NCBI GenBank assembly: GCA_033344875.1
Contig: JAWPMO010000001.1
Coordinates: 434,001 to 498,000, forward strand
Direction: 5' to 3'
From: Ilumatobacteraceae bacterium
GTDB lineage: Bacteria; Actinomycetota; Acidimicrobiia; Acidimicrobiales; Ilumatobacteraceae
DNA: 64,000 nucleotides
Notes under the pieces: generated by a model
The model's database searches: none
The model's input: the letters and a program-made list of their open reading frames with translations, nothing else
Told to the model about the DNA's origin: nothing
Program-made: the position numbers and the translations under genes
In this document: positions 7,620 to 16,624 of the stretch, piece after piece
Numbering within the stretch: position 1 is the first letter of the stretch
How the letters are laid out: each line of letters opens with the position of its first letter

Positions 7620-8426
7620 TCAGGACGTTTGCAAAGCGTTCAAGAACGCTCGATGCACACCCGGCGCGGCGACCAGCATCTCGTCGTGTCGTGCAGGGCC
7701 ACCCGAGAAGTCGCTCGTGATCGCGCCGGCTTCGCGGGCGATCAGCTCACCGGCGGCGGCATCCCACGAGTTCAGTTGGAGCTCGTAGTAGACGTCGAGG
7801 CGGCCGCACGCGACCATGCACAGGTCGAAGGCGGCGGAGCCCAGGCGCCGCATGTCGCGGACCTGCGCGATGAGGGTCGCCAAGCGTTCGGCCTGCTGTC
7901 GACGCTGCTCTGGCTGGTAACCGAACCCGGTGCCGACGAGGGCGAGCGAGAGGTCGGTCTCGGTGCTCGCCCCGATCGACCGACCGTTGAGGGTCGCCCC
8001 GTGGCCGAGTGCTGCGCTGAACAGTTCGTCGAGGGGCGGCACGAACACGGCACCGGCGATCATCTCGCCGTCGAGCGCCACGGCGACCGAGTTGGACCAT
8101 GCCGGTTGGTCGTAGACGTAGTTGGTCGTGCCGTCGATCGGGTCGATGAACCAGGAGTACCCGCTGGTGCCCGGGTCGGCGGTGCCTTCCTCGCCGACGA
8201 TCGCGTCGTCGGGACGCGCCTCGCGGATCCGCTCGACGACGAACGCTTCGGCGGCTCGGTCGAACTCGGTGGCGATGTCGGTCGTCGACGACTTGGTGGT
8301 CCCCGGCAGTTGCGCCGCACCGATCCGACGGTCACGACCCGCGAGGGCGATGTCGCCGGCGCCTCGTGCGAGTTCGGCGCACAGCGCCCGGAGTTCGATG
8401 AGTTCGTCGGCGTCAGCGTGGCGCAT
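7620..8426 (-). CDS. Inositol-monophosphatase-family protein
   Basis: A 268 aa member of the Mg-dependent, Li-sensitive phosphatase superfamily. The metal-binding elements are all visible: GEE (about 100), DPIDGTTNY (about 115-123) and SWDAAAGELIAREAG (about 219-233). Substrates in the family include inositol 1-phosphate, histidinol phosphate and fructose 1,6-bisphosphate, and I cannot choose between them. A role in making inositol for mycothiol or phosphatidylinositol is possible, since an MshC-like gene lies in this window. Its start overlaps the end of the small membrane-protein gene by 14 bp, so the two are probably cotranscribed. Confidence 0.85.
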   Translation of the reverse strand: MRHADADELIELRALCAELARGAGDIALAGRDRRIGAAQLPGTTKSSTTDIATEFDRAAEAFVVERIREARPDDAIVGEEGTADPGTSGYSWFIDPIDGTTNYVYDQPAWSNSVAVALDGEMIAGAVFVPPLDELFSAALGHGATLNGRSIGASTETDLSLALVGTGFGYQPEQRRQQAERLATLIAQVRDMRRLGSAAFDLCMVACGRLDVYYELQLNSWDAAAGELIAREAGAITSDFSGGPARHDEMLVAAPGVHRAFLNALQTS

Positions 8427-8694
8427 GGCCGGCCTGTTCGCGATCGGAGAACTCGCGCCATTCGCCCATGGCTCGCAGTGCGAGCACGCCGACGATCGCC
8501 ATGCCGCCGGCGCACACGACGGCGCCGATCAGGAGGCCGATGCCCTTGGCCACGCCGCAGTCGCCGTCGCACTGGAGATCGACCAGCGCGTACCCGATCA
8601 GGCCGCCGGCGAGACCGCCGAGGAGGATCACGACGAAGGCGATGACGCGGGCGGCGACGGGTGGGATCGCCGAGAGTGGGCGTTGGTCGGACAC
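8413..8694 (-). CDS. Small membrane protein, unrecognised
   Basis: A 93 aa protein with two likely membrane helices (about 15-40 and 50-75). Two cysteines (LQCDGDCG) lie in the loop between them. I do not recognise a family. It starts with ATG 8694 and its last 14 bp overlap the inositol-phosphatase-like gene on the same strand. Confidence 0.6.
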   Translation of the reverse strand: MSDQRPLSAIPPVAARVIAFVVILLGGLAGGLIGYALVDLQCDGDCGVAKGIGLLIGAVVCAGGMAIVGVLALRAMGEWREFSDREQAGHAPR

Positions 8695-8744
8695 GTTCCC
8701 AGCCTACGAGCGGGGCGTCGCGGCCGGGCAGGTCATCCAGGCCA

Positions 8745-8750
8745 TAGAGT
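8745..8750 (+). promoter_or_regulatory. -10 box for a leaderless glycosyltransferase transcript
   Basis: TAGAGT ends 7 bp before GTG 8758. No Shine-Dalgarno sequence fits between them, so transcription probably starts at or next to the start codon. Confidence 0.4.
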
Positions 8751-8757
8751 CGGCGCC

Positions 8758-9495
8758 GTGCACGTGGTGGTCGTCGTTCCGACGTACAACGAGGTCGACA
8801 ACATCGACCCGCTGTGTCGTCGCCTGCGCGCGGCCCTGCCCGATGCCGACGTGCTGATCGTCGACGACGGCAGCCCCGACGGGACCGCGGCGGCGGCGCG
8901 GACACTGGCGCTCGAGCTCGGTCGGATCGAGGTCGTCGACCAACCGGGCAAGGGCGGGTTGGGCGCCGCGTACCGAGCCGGATTCCGGACGGCGCTGGCC
9001 ACCGGTGCCGACGTCTGCGTGCAGCTCGACGCCGACCTGTCGCACGATCCGGCGGTGCTGCCGGCACTCGTCGCCAATGTCGAACACGGTGCCGACCTCG
9101 CGATCGGGAGCCGCTACGTACCCGGAGGGCTGACGATCGATTGGCCGTGGCAGCGGCGGGCGCTGTCGCGCTGGGGAAACCGATACGCGGCCGGCGTCCT
9201 CGGGTTGGCGGTCAACGACACCACCTCCGGATTCCGGGCGTACTCGGCAGAGGCTCTCCGTGCGATGGACTTCGAAACGGTGACCGCCGACGGCTACGGC
9301 TTCCAGGTGGAGATGACCCACCGCCTCGTCGGCGCAGGTGGCCGGATCGTCGAGTTCCCGATCACGTTCAGCGAGCGGGTGGCGGGGGAGTCGAAGCTCG
9401 ACAAGGGGATCATCGGCGAGGCGCTCGGTCTGGTGATGCGGCTGTGGCTCGGCGACCTGCGCGGCCGTCGCGAGCGTCGCCGCCAGGGCGGCTGA
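8758..9495 (+). CDS. Polyprenol-phosphate mannose synthase-like glycosyltransferase
   Basis: A 245 aa GT2 glycosyltransferase of the DPM1 type, which transfers mannose (or another hexose) from GDP-sugar to a lipid phosphate at the membrane. Family motifs are VVPTYNEVDN at the N-terminus, VDDGSPDGT, GKGGLGAAYRAGF, the metal-binding QLDADLSHDP, GSRYVPGG and DTTSGFRAYS. It ends shortly after the catalytic domain in a basic tail and lacks the C-terminal membrane helices some homologues carry. Mycobacterial Ppm1 has the same core fused to an acyltransferase domain that is absent here. Start GTG 8758 places the motif directly at the N-terminus. Confidence 0.85.
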   Translation: MHVVVVVPTYNEVDNIDPLCRRLRAALPDADVLIVDDGSPDGTAAAARTLALELGRIEVVDQPGKGGLGAAYRAGFRTALATGADVCVQLDADLSHDPAVLPALVANVEHGADLAIGSRYVPGGLTIDWPWQRRALSRWGNRYAAGVLGLAVNDTTSGFRAYSAEALRAMDFETVTADGYGFQVEMTHRLVGAGGRIVEFPITFSERVAGESKLDKGIIGEALGLVMRLWLGDLRGRRERRRQGG

Positions 9496-9513
9496 CCGAC
9501 CGAGCGCTCAGCC
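9490..9513. terminator. Inverted repeat holding both convergent stop codons
   Basis: GGCTGA (9490-9495) and TCAGCC (9508-9513) are perfect complements 12 bp apart. The stop codons of the glycosyltransferase and the dehydrogenase lie one in each arm. It could act as a bidirectional terminator; there is no T-tract. Confidence 0.35.
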
Positions 9514-10296
9514 CGACGGGTCGCCGCCGCCGCCGATCTTGCGCTGAAGCCGTCGCATCCCACCCAGCCATCTTTCGAGATCCTCGTCCTTGCGGTGCAT
9601 CCACTCCTGGGCGATCGGGTCGGTCAGGATCAGGAACCGCTCCTCGTCGAACGCGTCGACCACGTAGCCCGCAACCTCGTCGGCGGTCTTGAGGGGCCCG
9701 GCGGCGTTCTTGGCGAAGTCCGACGAGGTGTCGAGCATCGGCGTGTCGACGCCGAGCGGCGCGAGGAGGAAGAACTGCACGCCGCGGTCGTGATACGTGA
9801 TCGACAACCACTCGGCGAGCCCGACGACGGCGTGTTTGGTCGATGCGTACGTCGCCGCGCCGTGGGTGGTCAGGATGCCGGCCATCGACGCCGTGTGCTG
9901 GATGTAGCCCTCGCCGCGCTCGAGCATCGCCGGGAGCGCGGCGCGCACCGCGTGCACGTGGGCCATGACGTTGACCCGCCACTGGAGGTCCCACGGGTCG
10001 ATCGGCCCCTCGAGGAAGTCCTCGTCGTTCGCGATCCCGGCGTTGTTGCACAGCACGTCGATGCGACCGAACTGGGCCTCTGCCGCTCGCACCATCGCCG
10101 TGACCTCGTCGGCGACGCCCAGGTCGCAGGCGTGGGCGATCCCGCCGACCGACGCGGCGACGGTTGCGGCGGCAGCGGCGTTCCGGTCGACGACCATGAT
10201 CCCGGCCGCTCCCTCGGCGTGGAACCGCTCGCACATCGCCTTGCCGATCCCGCTCGCGCCACCGGTGACCACCACGTACTTCCCGTCGAGTTGCAT
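9508..10296 (-). CDS. Short-chain dehydrogenase/reductase
   Basis: A 262 aa classical SDR oxidoreductase. Landmarks are the dinucleotide-binding TGGASGIG (about 11-18), the DL/NNAG elements (LCNNAGIA), the catalytic Ser in the TASMAG segment and YASTK (Tyr and Lys about 152-156). Asp in VVDRN after the second strand suggests NAD(H) rather than NADP(H). The C-terminus has an extra segment rich in charged residues (HRKDEDLERW). Substrate unknown. It starts at ATG 10296, divergent from dinB with about 100 bp between starts. Confidence 0.88.
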   Translation of the reverse strand: MQLDGKYVVVTGGASGIGKAMCERFHAEGAAGIMVVDRNAAAAATVAASVGGIAHACDLGVADEVTAMVRAAEAQFGRIDVLCNNAGIANDEDFLEGPIDPWDLQWRVNVMAHVHAVRAALPAMLERGEGYIQHTASMAGILTTHGAATYASTKHAVVGLAEWLSITYHDRGVQFFLLAPLGVDTPMLDTSSDFAKNAAGPLKTADEVAGYVVDAFDEERFLILTDPIAQEWMHRKDEDLERWLGGMRRLQRKIGGGGDPSG

Positions 10297-10382
10297 CCGG
10301 CCATCGTGGCATCGTCCGGTCGGTGACACGGTGCCGAAGGACGGGCAGGCGCGACCGCCACGGAGCGTCGTGGACGACGGCG

Positions 10383-10388
10383 TACGGT
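10383..10388 (+). promoter_or_regulatory. -10 box for dinB
   Basis: TACGGT followed by exactly 7 bp and GTG 10396. The same hexamer and spacing occur before the ROK gene. It supports GTG 10396 as the start and a leaderless transcript. Confidence 0.4.
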
Positions 10389-10395
10389 GGAGGCC

Positions 10396-11688
10396 GTGAC
10401 GACAGACGGGCGCACCAGGACGATCCTGCACGTCGACATGGATGCGTTCTTCGTGTCGGTGGAGCTGCGCGAGCGGCCCGACCTCGTGGGGCAGCCGGTC
10501 GTCGTGGGCGGCACCGGCAACCGGGGCGTCGTCGCCGCGGCGTCGTACGAGGCCCGCCGCTACGACGTGCACTCGGCGTTGCCGTCGGCCGTCGCCCGGC
10601 GGCGTTGCCCGCACGCGGTGTTCCTGCCCGGCAACCACGAGCTGTACTCCGAGGTCAGCAGGCAGGTGCACGAGATCTTCGGGCGCTACACGCCGCTGAT
10701 CGAACCGCTGTCGCTCGACGAGGCGTTCCTCGACGTCAGCGGCGCCACCCGACTGTTCGGCGAGGGGGTGCAGATCGCCCAGCGGATCCGGGCCGACGTC
10801 CGCAACGAACTCGACCTCGGATGCTCGGTCGGTGTCGCACCGAACAAGTTTCTCGCCAAGCTCGCATCGGTCGAGGCCAAGCCGCGAGCCCTGCCCGACC
10901 GCATCGATCCGGGCAGGGGAGTCGTCGAGGTCAGACCTGGCGCCGAACTCGACTTCCTGCACCCGCTGCCGGTCAAACGGCTCTGGGGCGTCGGCCCCGT
11001 GACCCTGGAGAAGCTCGAGCGGCTGGGTATCAGAACCGTCGGTGACCTCGCGCGGCTCGACGAACGAACGGTGGTCAACGCGCTCGGCCGAGCGAGCGGA
11101 ACGCACCTGCTCGCACTGTCGAACGGGTTCGACGAGCGCCCCGTCGAGGTCGACCGCGACCCGAAGTCGATCGGCCACGAAGAGACCTATCCGCACGACA
11201 TCCACGGCGTCGAGGACCTCGAGCGTGAACTCGTCCGCCTGTCCGACGCCGTGTCGGGCCGGCTCCGTCGGCACGGCTCCGGGGCGAGAACCCTCACGTT
11301 GAAGGTCCGGTTCGCCGGGTTCCGAACGGTGACGAGATCGCTCACGCTCGACTCGTCGGTCGACACCGGCCCCGAGATCGTCGCCGCCCTGAAACCGTTG
11401 CTCCGGGCGCTCGACCTGTCGCCGGGCGTCCGGCTGCTCGGGGTGTCGGCGAGCAACTTCGCGCCGCCGTCCCAGCAGATGAGCCTCCTCGACGACGCCC
11501 CGGAACCCAGCAGGACCGCCGGCACGATCGACGAGATCCGCGACCGGTTCGGCTCGACCGCGATCGGCCCGGCCAGCTCGATCAGCGGTCGAGGAATCCG
11601 TGTCGTGCGCAAAGGTGCGCAGCAATGGGGGCCCGATCAGCAACCCTCGAAATCGGGGAACCCGGAGGAAAACCGTCGAGCGCGTTGA
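10396..11688 (+). CDS. dinB: DNA polymerase IV (Y family)
   Basis: A translesion DNA polymerase of about 430 aa. The palm carries the metal-binding HVDMDAFFVSVE and SLDEAFLDVS motifs. The steric-gate region, the YEARRYDV fingers element and a helix-hairpin-helix thumb (LWGVGPVTLEKL, GIRTVGDL) follow, then the little-finger domain. Near the C-terminus QQMSLLD resembles a beta-clamp binding motif, as expected for a polymerase recruited to the sliding clamp. An in-frame GTG at 10387 is an alternative start. I see no LexA-type box upstream. The C-terminal tail after ISGRGIRVV is unusually long and polar. Confidence 0.93.
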   Translation: MTTDGRTRTILHVDMDAFFVSVELRERPDLVGQPVVVGGTGNRGVVAAASYEARRYDVHSALPSAVARRRCPHAVFLPGNHELYSEVSRQVHEIFGRYTPLIEPLSLDEAFLDVSGATRLFGEGVQIAQRIRADVRNELDLGCSVGVAPNKFLAKLASVEAKPRALPDRIDPGRGVVEVRPGAELDFLHPLPVKRLWGVGPVTLEKLERLGIRTVGDLARLDERTVVNALGRASGTHLLALSNGFDERPVEVDRDPKSIGHEETYPHDIHGVEDLERELVRLSDAVSGRLRRHGSGARTLTLKVRFAGFRTVTRSLTLDSSVDTGPEIVAALKPLLRALDLSPGVRLLGVSASNFAPPSQQMSLLDDAPEPSRTAGTIDEIRDRFGSTAIGPASSISGRGIRVVRKGAQQWGPDQQPSKSGNPEENRRAR

Positions 11689-11722
11689 GGAACGGCGCCG
11701 GACGTGCGATGATTTCTGGTGC

Positions 11723-12043
11723 ATGCCGCTGTCTGAAGACGAACAACGGATTCTCCGTCAGATCGAGCAGGAGCTCGAATCCGACCCGACCTTCTCCGAG
11801 CGCGGCTATCGGGTGTCCCGTCGACGGCTCGTCATGCTCGCCGCGGGCCTCGCCGCCGGGTTGGTGCTGACGGTCGCCGGGCTGGCGATCAGCTTCTGGC
11901 TCGCCTTCATCGGCTTCGTCGCCGTGCTGGTCATGGCGGTCAAGCTCGAAGCCGAGGTCCGGGTGGTCGGTCGCGAGAAGCTCGGCAACCTGCCGATCAA
12001 CGCCTGGCTCGCCGGTGCCGGCCGCCAGCGCCCCTCCGACTGA
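11723..12043 (+). CDS. DUF3040 membrane protein
   Basis: A 106 aa actinobacterial membrane protein. It opens with the DUF3040 signature MPLSEDEQRILRQIEQEL, followed by a basic stretch and two membrane segments (about 38-58 and 60-76), then a short basic tail. Families of this kind are widespread in actinobacteria and often sit near dcw genes or dinB; the function is unknown. Start ATG 11723. It is convergent with the transglutaminase gene, whose stop lies 13 bp away. Confidence 0.8.
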   Translation: MPLSEDEQRILRQIEQELESDPTFSERGYRVSRRRLVMLAAGLAAGLVLTVAGLAISFWLAFIGFVAVLVMAVKLEAEVRVVGREKLGNLPINAWLAGAGRQRPSD

Positions 12044-12055
12044 CCCGTCGAGCGT

Positions 12056-14365
12056 TCAGCGCCAGTCGACGAAGTAGTGCTTGACGCGCTGCGGGAACGT
12101 CATGGTGTCACCGGCGATGCGGTCGACCTGGTTCGACCACAGTTCGCAGTCGTGTCGCAGCGTCGACCCGTATGCGCCCGGGTGCTCCAGATCGATCGAG
12201 CCCGGCGGGGCGTACCCGACCTGATCGACGATTGCTGCCAGCGACGCCATCGGGCGTGCGGCCACCGGGAGGTACGTCGCCGTCGCTTCGGCCCACTCGC
12301 GTGCGGTCCACGCCGGTGATCCACCGACGCCGGCCAGTTGAGCGGCCTGCTGCGCCCGGAACCACGCGGCACTGACCCGCTGGGCCGGCGCGAGCGAACG
12401 GGTGGCGCGACGGTTCCACCGACGAGCGATCGCCGGCATCGCGAGCGCGAGGCCGAGCGCGGTGAGGATCAACAACGTCGTCCAGGGGACCGCGATGCCG
12501 TCGTCGGCCGCTGATCCCGCTCCGTCGGTGACCTCGCCGCCGAACGTGCCGCCACCGTCGGGCAACCGTGGGATCTCACCGTCGAGCGGTGGCAGGGTGG
12601 TCGCTGTGGTGCCGTCACCGACCGTCGTCGGTGGTGCGACGACCGTCGAGGGCGTGGTGGGCAGGGGATCGCCCGTGCCGACCTCGTCGTCGCCGCCGGT
12701 GCCCTGTCCCGACGTGTCCTGATCGGGACCGACGTCGGTGTAGCTCTCGGCGCCGGGGGCGCCGCGACCCGGTGTCGGCTCGAACAGCACCCAACCGATG
12801 CCGTCGAACCACAGCTCGGGCCACGCGTGGGCGTTCTTGCCGAGCACGCTGTACCAGCCCTCGTCGTTGATCACGCCCGGCGTGAACCCGACGGCGACAC
12901 GGGACGGGATCCCGAGGGTTCGGGCCATGGCTGCGAACGTGGCGGAGAACTGTTCGCAGTAGCCGACGCGCTGCTGCAGGAAGCTCTCGATCGCATTCGA
13001 ACCGTGACCGGCCTGCACCTCGAGGCTGTACTCGAACTGGGAGCGGAACCACTGCTGCAGTGCGAACGCCTGGTCGTACGGTGTCTGGGCGTCGGCGGTG
13101 ACGGCGCGAGCGAGTTCCTCGACGATCTCGGGTAGGTCGTCCGGCAGTTCGGTGAAGATGGGGTCGGGAGGATTGTTGACCGACGTGGAGCGCAGCAGGT
13201 CCTTGTCGAGGACCGGCGAGGATGACACGACGGTGAACAGATCGCCGGCCTGCATGTCGTCTGGGGCCAGCAGCGTGCTGGTGTCACGGTTCAGGTTGAG
13301 GCTCAGCTCGGACCCGCCGGAGAACCCGCTGGCCTGGAACGGATCGGGTGCGGCGGGCACCAGCTGGCCCCCCAGCGACAGCACCTGGATCTGCTGGCGG
13401 ATCCGCTCGCCGTCGCCCGATCCGAAGCTGCCGTCGACGCGTTCGAGGCTGCGCCGTGGCAACCGGAACCGCCGGCCGTCAAACTCGGGCAGCGTGGTCA
13501 CACGCCAGTACGACGCGGCATCGGCGTTCACCCGGAACAGTTCGACGTTGTCGCGGTTGGTGAGCCGTGAACGGATGTCGACGAGCGGGCTGATGAGGGT
13601 CGTGTCGCCGCCGCCACGCCCCCGCGTCTCGTAGAGCGGCTCTGCCTGGGCGCCGGGGATGCGCGGACCGACGACGCCGGCGAGGAGCGCGATCGCGGCA
13701 GCGGAGGCGACCGCGGCCGGCACGGCGAGCGACGGGGCCCGCCGGCTGGTGAGTTCGATCCGGCGCGAGCGGTCGTGCATCGAGCGCAGCGCCGCGACCG
13801 CGATGATCCCTGCCGCGATCAGGAGCGCAGTCGCGACGATCCGGAGGCGAGGACTACCGAGGGCGGCGATGAACACGAACAGCACACCGCCCGGCACGAG
13901 GGCCTCGCCTCGGGCCTCGGCGCGGAATGCGAACGAGTCGGCCATCACGACGGTGATGACGATGGCGAACCCGGCGAGCGTCGCCCACCCGACGTCGTAG
14001 CCCACCGGGGCGATGGCGGTCTGGAACTGTTCTCTGACCAGGTCGATGTCGAGATCGATGCGGGCGCGTGCCGCCTCGCCGGGCAGGCCGAAGTCGAGCG
14101 ACCCGCCGTAGCGGAGCGCGAGCAGCACCCAGAGCAGCAGCAGGATCATCACGGGGATCGCCAGCCAGCCGGGCACGCGGGCCCGTCGCATCACGAACGA
14201 CACACCGTGGCCGAGCACGACGAGCAGTCCGAGCTCGACCATGAACTCCCAGCCGGAGAAGACCCGGGCGAAACCGACGGCGACGGCGAGGGAGTAGAGC
14301 GTGATCGCCGCGGTCGCGGCGAGGTCGCGGTCGATCGAAGCGCGATGTTCGTTCGCCGCGGTCAT
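12056..14365 (-). CDS. DUF3488/transglutaminase-like membrane protein (TgpA type)
   Basis: A 769 aa protein. Residues of about 15-235 hold six or seven membrane segments, then comes a large extracytoplasmic part with a transglutaminase-like domain. Cys470 (GYCEQF) and the His in NAHAWPELW form the catalytic pair; the third residue is Glu in FEPTPG where many homologues have Asp. A Thr/Pro-rich linker, one more membrane helix (WTTLLILTALGLALAM) and a cytoplasmic DUF4129-like tail follow. It is third in a MoxR-DUF58-transglutaminase operon, starting at ATG 14365 and overlapping DUF58 by four bases. The trio is thought to act on envelope protein maturation; substrate unknown. Confidence 0.88.
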   Translation of the reverse strand: MTAANEHRASIDRDLAATAAITLYSLAVAVGFARVFSGWEFMVELGLLVVLGHGVSFVMRRARVPGWLAIPVMILLLLWVLLALRYGGSLDFGLPGEAARARIDLDIDLVREQFQTAIAPVGYDVGWATLAGFAIVITVVMADSFAFRAEARGEALVPGGVLFVFIAALGSPRLRIVATALLIAAGIIAVAALRSMHDRSRRIELTSRRAPSLAVPAAVASAAAIALLAGVVGPRIPGAQAEPLYETRGRGGGDTTLISPLVDIRSRLTNRDNVELFRVNADAASYWRVTTLPEFDGRRFRLPRRSLERVDGSFGSGDGERIRQQIQVLSLGGQLVPAAPDPFQASGFSGGSELSLNLNRDTSTLLAPDDMQAGDLFTVVSSSPVLDKDLLRSTSVNNPPDPIFTELPDDLPEIVEELARAVTADAQTPYDQAFALQQWFRSQFEYSLEVQAGHGSNAIESFLQQRVGYCEQFSATFAAMARTLGIPSRVAVGFTPGVINDEGWYSVLGKNAHAWPELWFDGIGWVLFEPTPGRGAPGAESYTDVGPDQDTSGQGTGGDDEVGTGDPLPTTPSTVVAPPTTVGDGTTATTLPPLDGEIPRLPDGGGTFGGEVTDGAGSAADDGIAVPWTTLLILTALGLALAMPAIARRWNRRATRSLAPAQRVSAAWFRAQQAAQLAGVGGSPAWTAREWAEATATYLPVAARPMASLAAIVDQVGYAPPGSIDLEHPGAYGSTLRHDCELWSNQVDRIAGDTMTFPQRVKHYFVDWR

Positions 14366-15555
14366 GCCGGCACCTCGTCGAGCGGCTCGTCGTGGGTGAT
14401 CCGGTGCAAGGTGCTGGTGCCGGCGAGACGGGCCCATTCGTCGCGGAACCGGACGAGCGTCGACGCGTCGACGGTGAGCCGTCCGCCGCGCTGGCCGGGG
14501 AGCCGTCCGGCGGTGAACACGCCGATCCGGGTGAGGGTGGGGTCGACCAGTCGCGCGGTGCGGCGCCAGGCGTCGGTCGCCGGTGACGACGTGACCACGA
14601 TGACGAGACCGAGACCCTCTCCCGGGTCGCGTTCGAGTTCGCCGAGCGCCGGTCCGATCTCGATCGGAGCGAGCAGCTGCAACGTGTGCGCTGCCACCTC
14701 GGGGCCACGGAGGTCGATGCCACCGCCGGTGACGAACCTCGTCGTGAGACCCACCCGGTCGGCACTGATCGCCAGGCTGCCGGCGATCGTGATCGCCCGC
14801 TCGAAGACGTCGGCGTCGGCATCGTTGACCGGTGCCGGGTACGCGTCGCCGTCGCGGTCGAGCACGATGATGCAACGGCGCACGCCCTGGGCTTCGTGCT
14901 GTCGGACCTTGAGCTCCTCGGATCGGGCCGACGCCTTCCAGTGGATCGAACGGGGTTCGTCGCCGACCACGTAGTCGCGGAGGCTGTGGAACTCGCCGGG
15001 TCCGACCCGCTGCGACAGCGCGAGCAGGTGCCGACCGAGCACGCCGTGGCCGAGCGCCGGCATCGGTAGCTCGAACGTCTGCGGGGCGACGGTCAACTCG
15101 GTGGCCCCGACGGCGATCCGGTCGAACGTCGCCAGCCCGAGCAGGTCGCGTCGCTCGAGCACCGCCGGCCCGACCTCGAGCACGCCACGTCGGCTGGCCG
15201 GCACTCGGTAGCCGGCGGTGACCTGGTCACCCGAGCGGAGCGGCGCGACCGTCATGTGGGCGGTGTTGCTGGTGCCGACCGGTTCGGTCAGGTCGACGCG
15301 CGGTGACCTGAGGCCGGCCCGGTTCTCGATCAGGAGGTCGACGCGGCCGGTGTCGCCGACGGTCAGCACCGAGGGGTGGGCCCATCGGGTGATCGCGAGC
15401 TCGGGCTGATGGAGCCGGACGATCAGCACCGCGACGATGACCGTGAGCCCGAGCCCGGCACCGATGACGAACAACTCGATGATGCCGAACACGCGGCCGA
15501 TGACCAGCGCGGCGATTGCGCCCATCGCAATGGTCCACCCCTGGCGGGTCGGCAT
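14362..15555 (-). CDS. DUF58 protein
   Basis: A 397 aa protein with two N-terminal membrane segments (about 8-48) and the DUF58 core near residues 200-240, with the signature REYxxGDxxRxIxWKxSAR here as LRDYVVGDEPRSIHWKASAR. The C-terminal half resembles a von Willebrand A-like fold (IIVLDRDGD). DUF58 proteins work with MoxR ATPases. It lies between moxR and the transglutaminase gene on the same strand. Start ATG 15555. Confidence 0.87.
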   Translation of the reverse strand: MPTRQGWTIAMGAIAALVIGRVFGIIELFVIGAGLGLTVIVAVLIVRLHQPELAITRWAHPSVLTVGDTGRVDLLIENRAGLRSPRVDLTEPVGTSNTAHMTVAPLRSGDQVTAGYRVPASRRGVLEVGPAVLERRDLLGLATFDRIAVGATELTVAPQTFELPMPALGHGVLGRHLLALSQRVGPGEFHSLRDYVVGDEPRSIHWKASARSEELKVRQHEAQGVRRCIIVLDRDGDAYPAPVNDADADVFERAITIAGSLAISADRVGLTTRFVTGGGIDLRGPEVAAHTLQLLAPIEIGPALGELERDPGEGLGLVIVVTSSPATDAWRRTARLVDPTLTRIGVFTAGRLPGQRGGRLTVDASTLVRFRDEWARLAGTSTLHRITHDEPLDEVPA

Positions 15556-15604
15556 CAGTCGAGAACCCTCCCGTCGGCTCGGAGCTTCCCGGTGGCAGCC
15601 ATGT

Positions 15605-16564
15605 TCAACGTGCGACGGGGACGGGAACGTCGGCCAGCAGTTCGCGCACTGCGTCCTCGGAGGTCGACCGTGCGTTGCTCCCGGCCTTGAGCACGAGACG
15701 GTGGGCGAGCACGGCGGTGGCGACGGCCTTGACGTCGTCGGGGGTCCCGTAGTCACGGCCCTGGGCCGCGGCGAACCCGCGGGTGGCAGCGGCCAACTGG
15801 AGCGTCGCGCGCGGCGACAACCCCAACTCGATCGCGCTGTGGCGACGACTCGCCTCGGCGATGTCGACCATGTACGACTTGAGCGCGCTGGCGAGGTACA
15901 CCGTGCGCACCGTGGCGATCATGTTCAGGACCTCGGCGGCGGTCACGACCGGCTGCAACTCGCGGAGCAGATCGCCGCTGTTCTCGCCGTCGAGGATCGC
16001 GATCTCGGCCGTGCGGCCCGGATAGCCGATCGCGATCCGGAGCAGGAACCGGTCGAGCTGGCTCTCGGGCAGTCGGTAGGTGCCCTCCTGCTCGACCGGG
16101 TTCTGCGTGGCGATCACCATGAACGGCGGGGACAGCTGGTGGCTGGTGCCGTCGACGCTGACCTGGCGTTCCTCCATCGCCTCGAGCAGCGCCGACTGCG
16201 TCTTGGGTGACGCACGGTTGATCTCGTCGGCCAGCACGATGTTGGCGAACAGTGGGCCGCGCTGGAACCGGAACTGTTCGGTCGAGCGCTCGTAGATGCT
16301 GACGCCGACGAGGTCGGTCGGCAGCAGGTCGGGCGTGAACTGCACCCGCTTCCAGCTGCAGTCGACCGACGCCGCGAGCGCCTTGGCCAACGAGGTCTTG
16401 CCGACCCCCGGGACGTCCTCGATCAGCACATGGCCCTCGGAGAGGAGACCGATCAGCGCGAACTCGATCGCTTCTCGTTTGCCCTGCACGATCGTGGCGA
16501 TGTTGTTCGCGATGCTGTCGAACAGCGTCGAGAACGTGGTCGTCGCTTCTGCTGTACCCGTCAC
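15605..16564 (-). CDS. MoxR-family AAA ATPase
   Basis: A 319 aa AAA+ ATPase with Walker A GVGKTS (about 58-63), Walker B VLADEINRA, sensor 1 in ATQNP and the sensor 2/lid region. MoxR proteins act as chaperones that help metal or complex insertion in partner proteins, usually with DUF58 and von Willebrand A partners encoded beside them, as here. Start GTG 16564. It is first in the three-gene operon; the gene on its other side (ROK) is divergent. Confidence 0.92.
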   Translation of the reverse strand: MTGTAEATTTFSTLFDSIANNIATIVQGKREAIEFALIGLLSEGHVLIEDVPGVGKTSLAKALAASVDCSWKRVQFTPDLLPTDLVGVSIYERSTEQFRFQRGPLFANIVLADEINRASPKTQSALLEAMEERQVSVDGTSHQLSPPFMVIATQNPVEQEGTYRLPESQLDRFLLRIAIGYPGRTAEIAILDGENSGDLLRELQPVVTAAEVLNMIATVRTVYLASALKSYMVDIAEASRRHSAIELGLSPRATLQLAAATRGFAAAQGRDYGTPDDVKAVATAVLAHRLVLKAGSNARSTSEDAVRELLADVPVPVAR

Positions 16565-16611
16565 GATCCGGAAGGGTAGACGCTGGCGCGACGTCGTGCG
16601 CCGCGCCACGG

Positions 16612-16617
16612 TACGGT
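16612..16617 (+). promoter_or_regulatory. -10 box for the ROK gene
   Basis: TACGGT followed by 7 bp and GTG 16625, the same arrangement as before dinB. It supports GTG 16625 over the in-frame GTG 16616, which would overlap the box. Confidence 0.4.
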
Positions 16618-16624
16618 GCCCACC

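Noticed and set aside
10297-10395. A LexA/SOS box for dinB.
   Set aside because: No GAAC-N4-GTTC-like dyad in the dinB-dehydrogenase gap.
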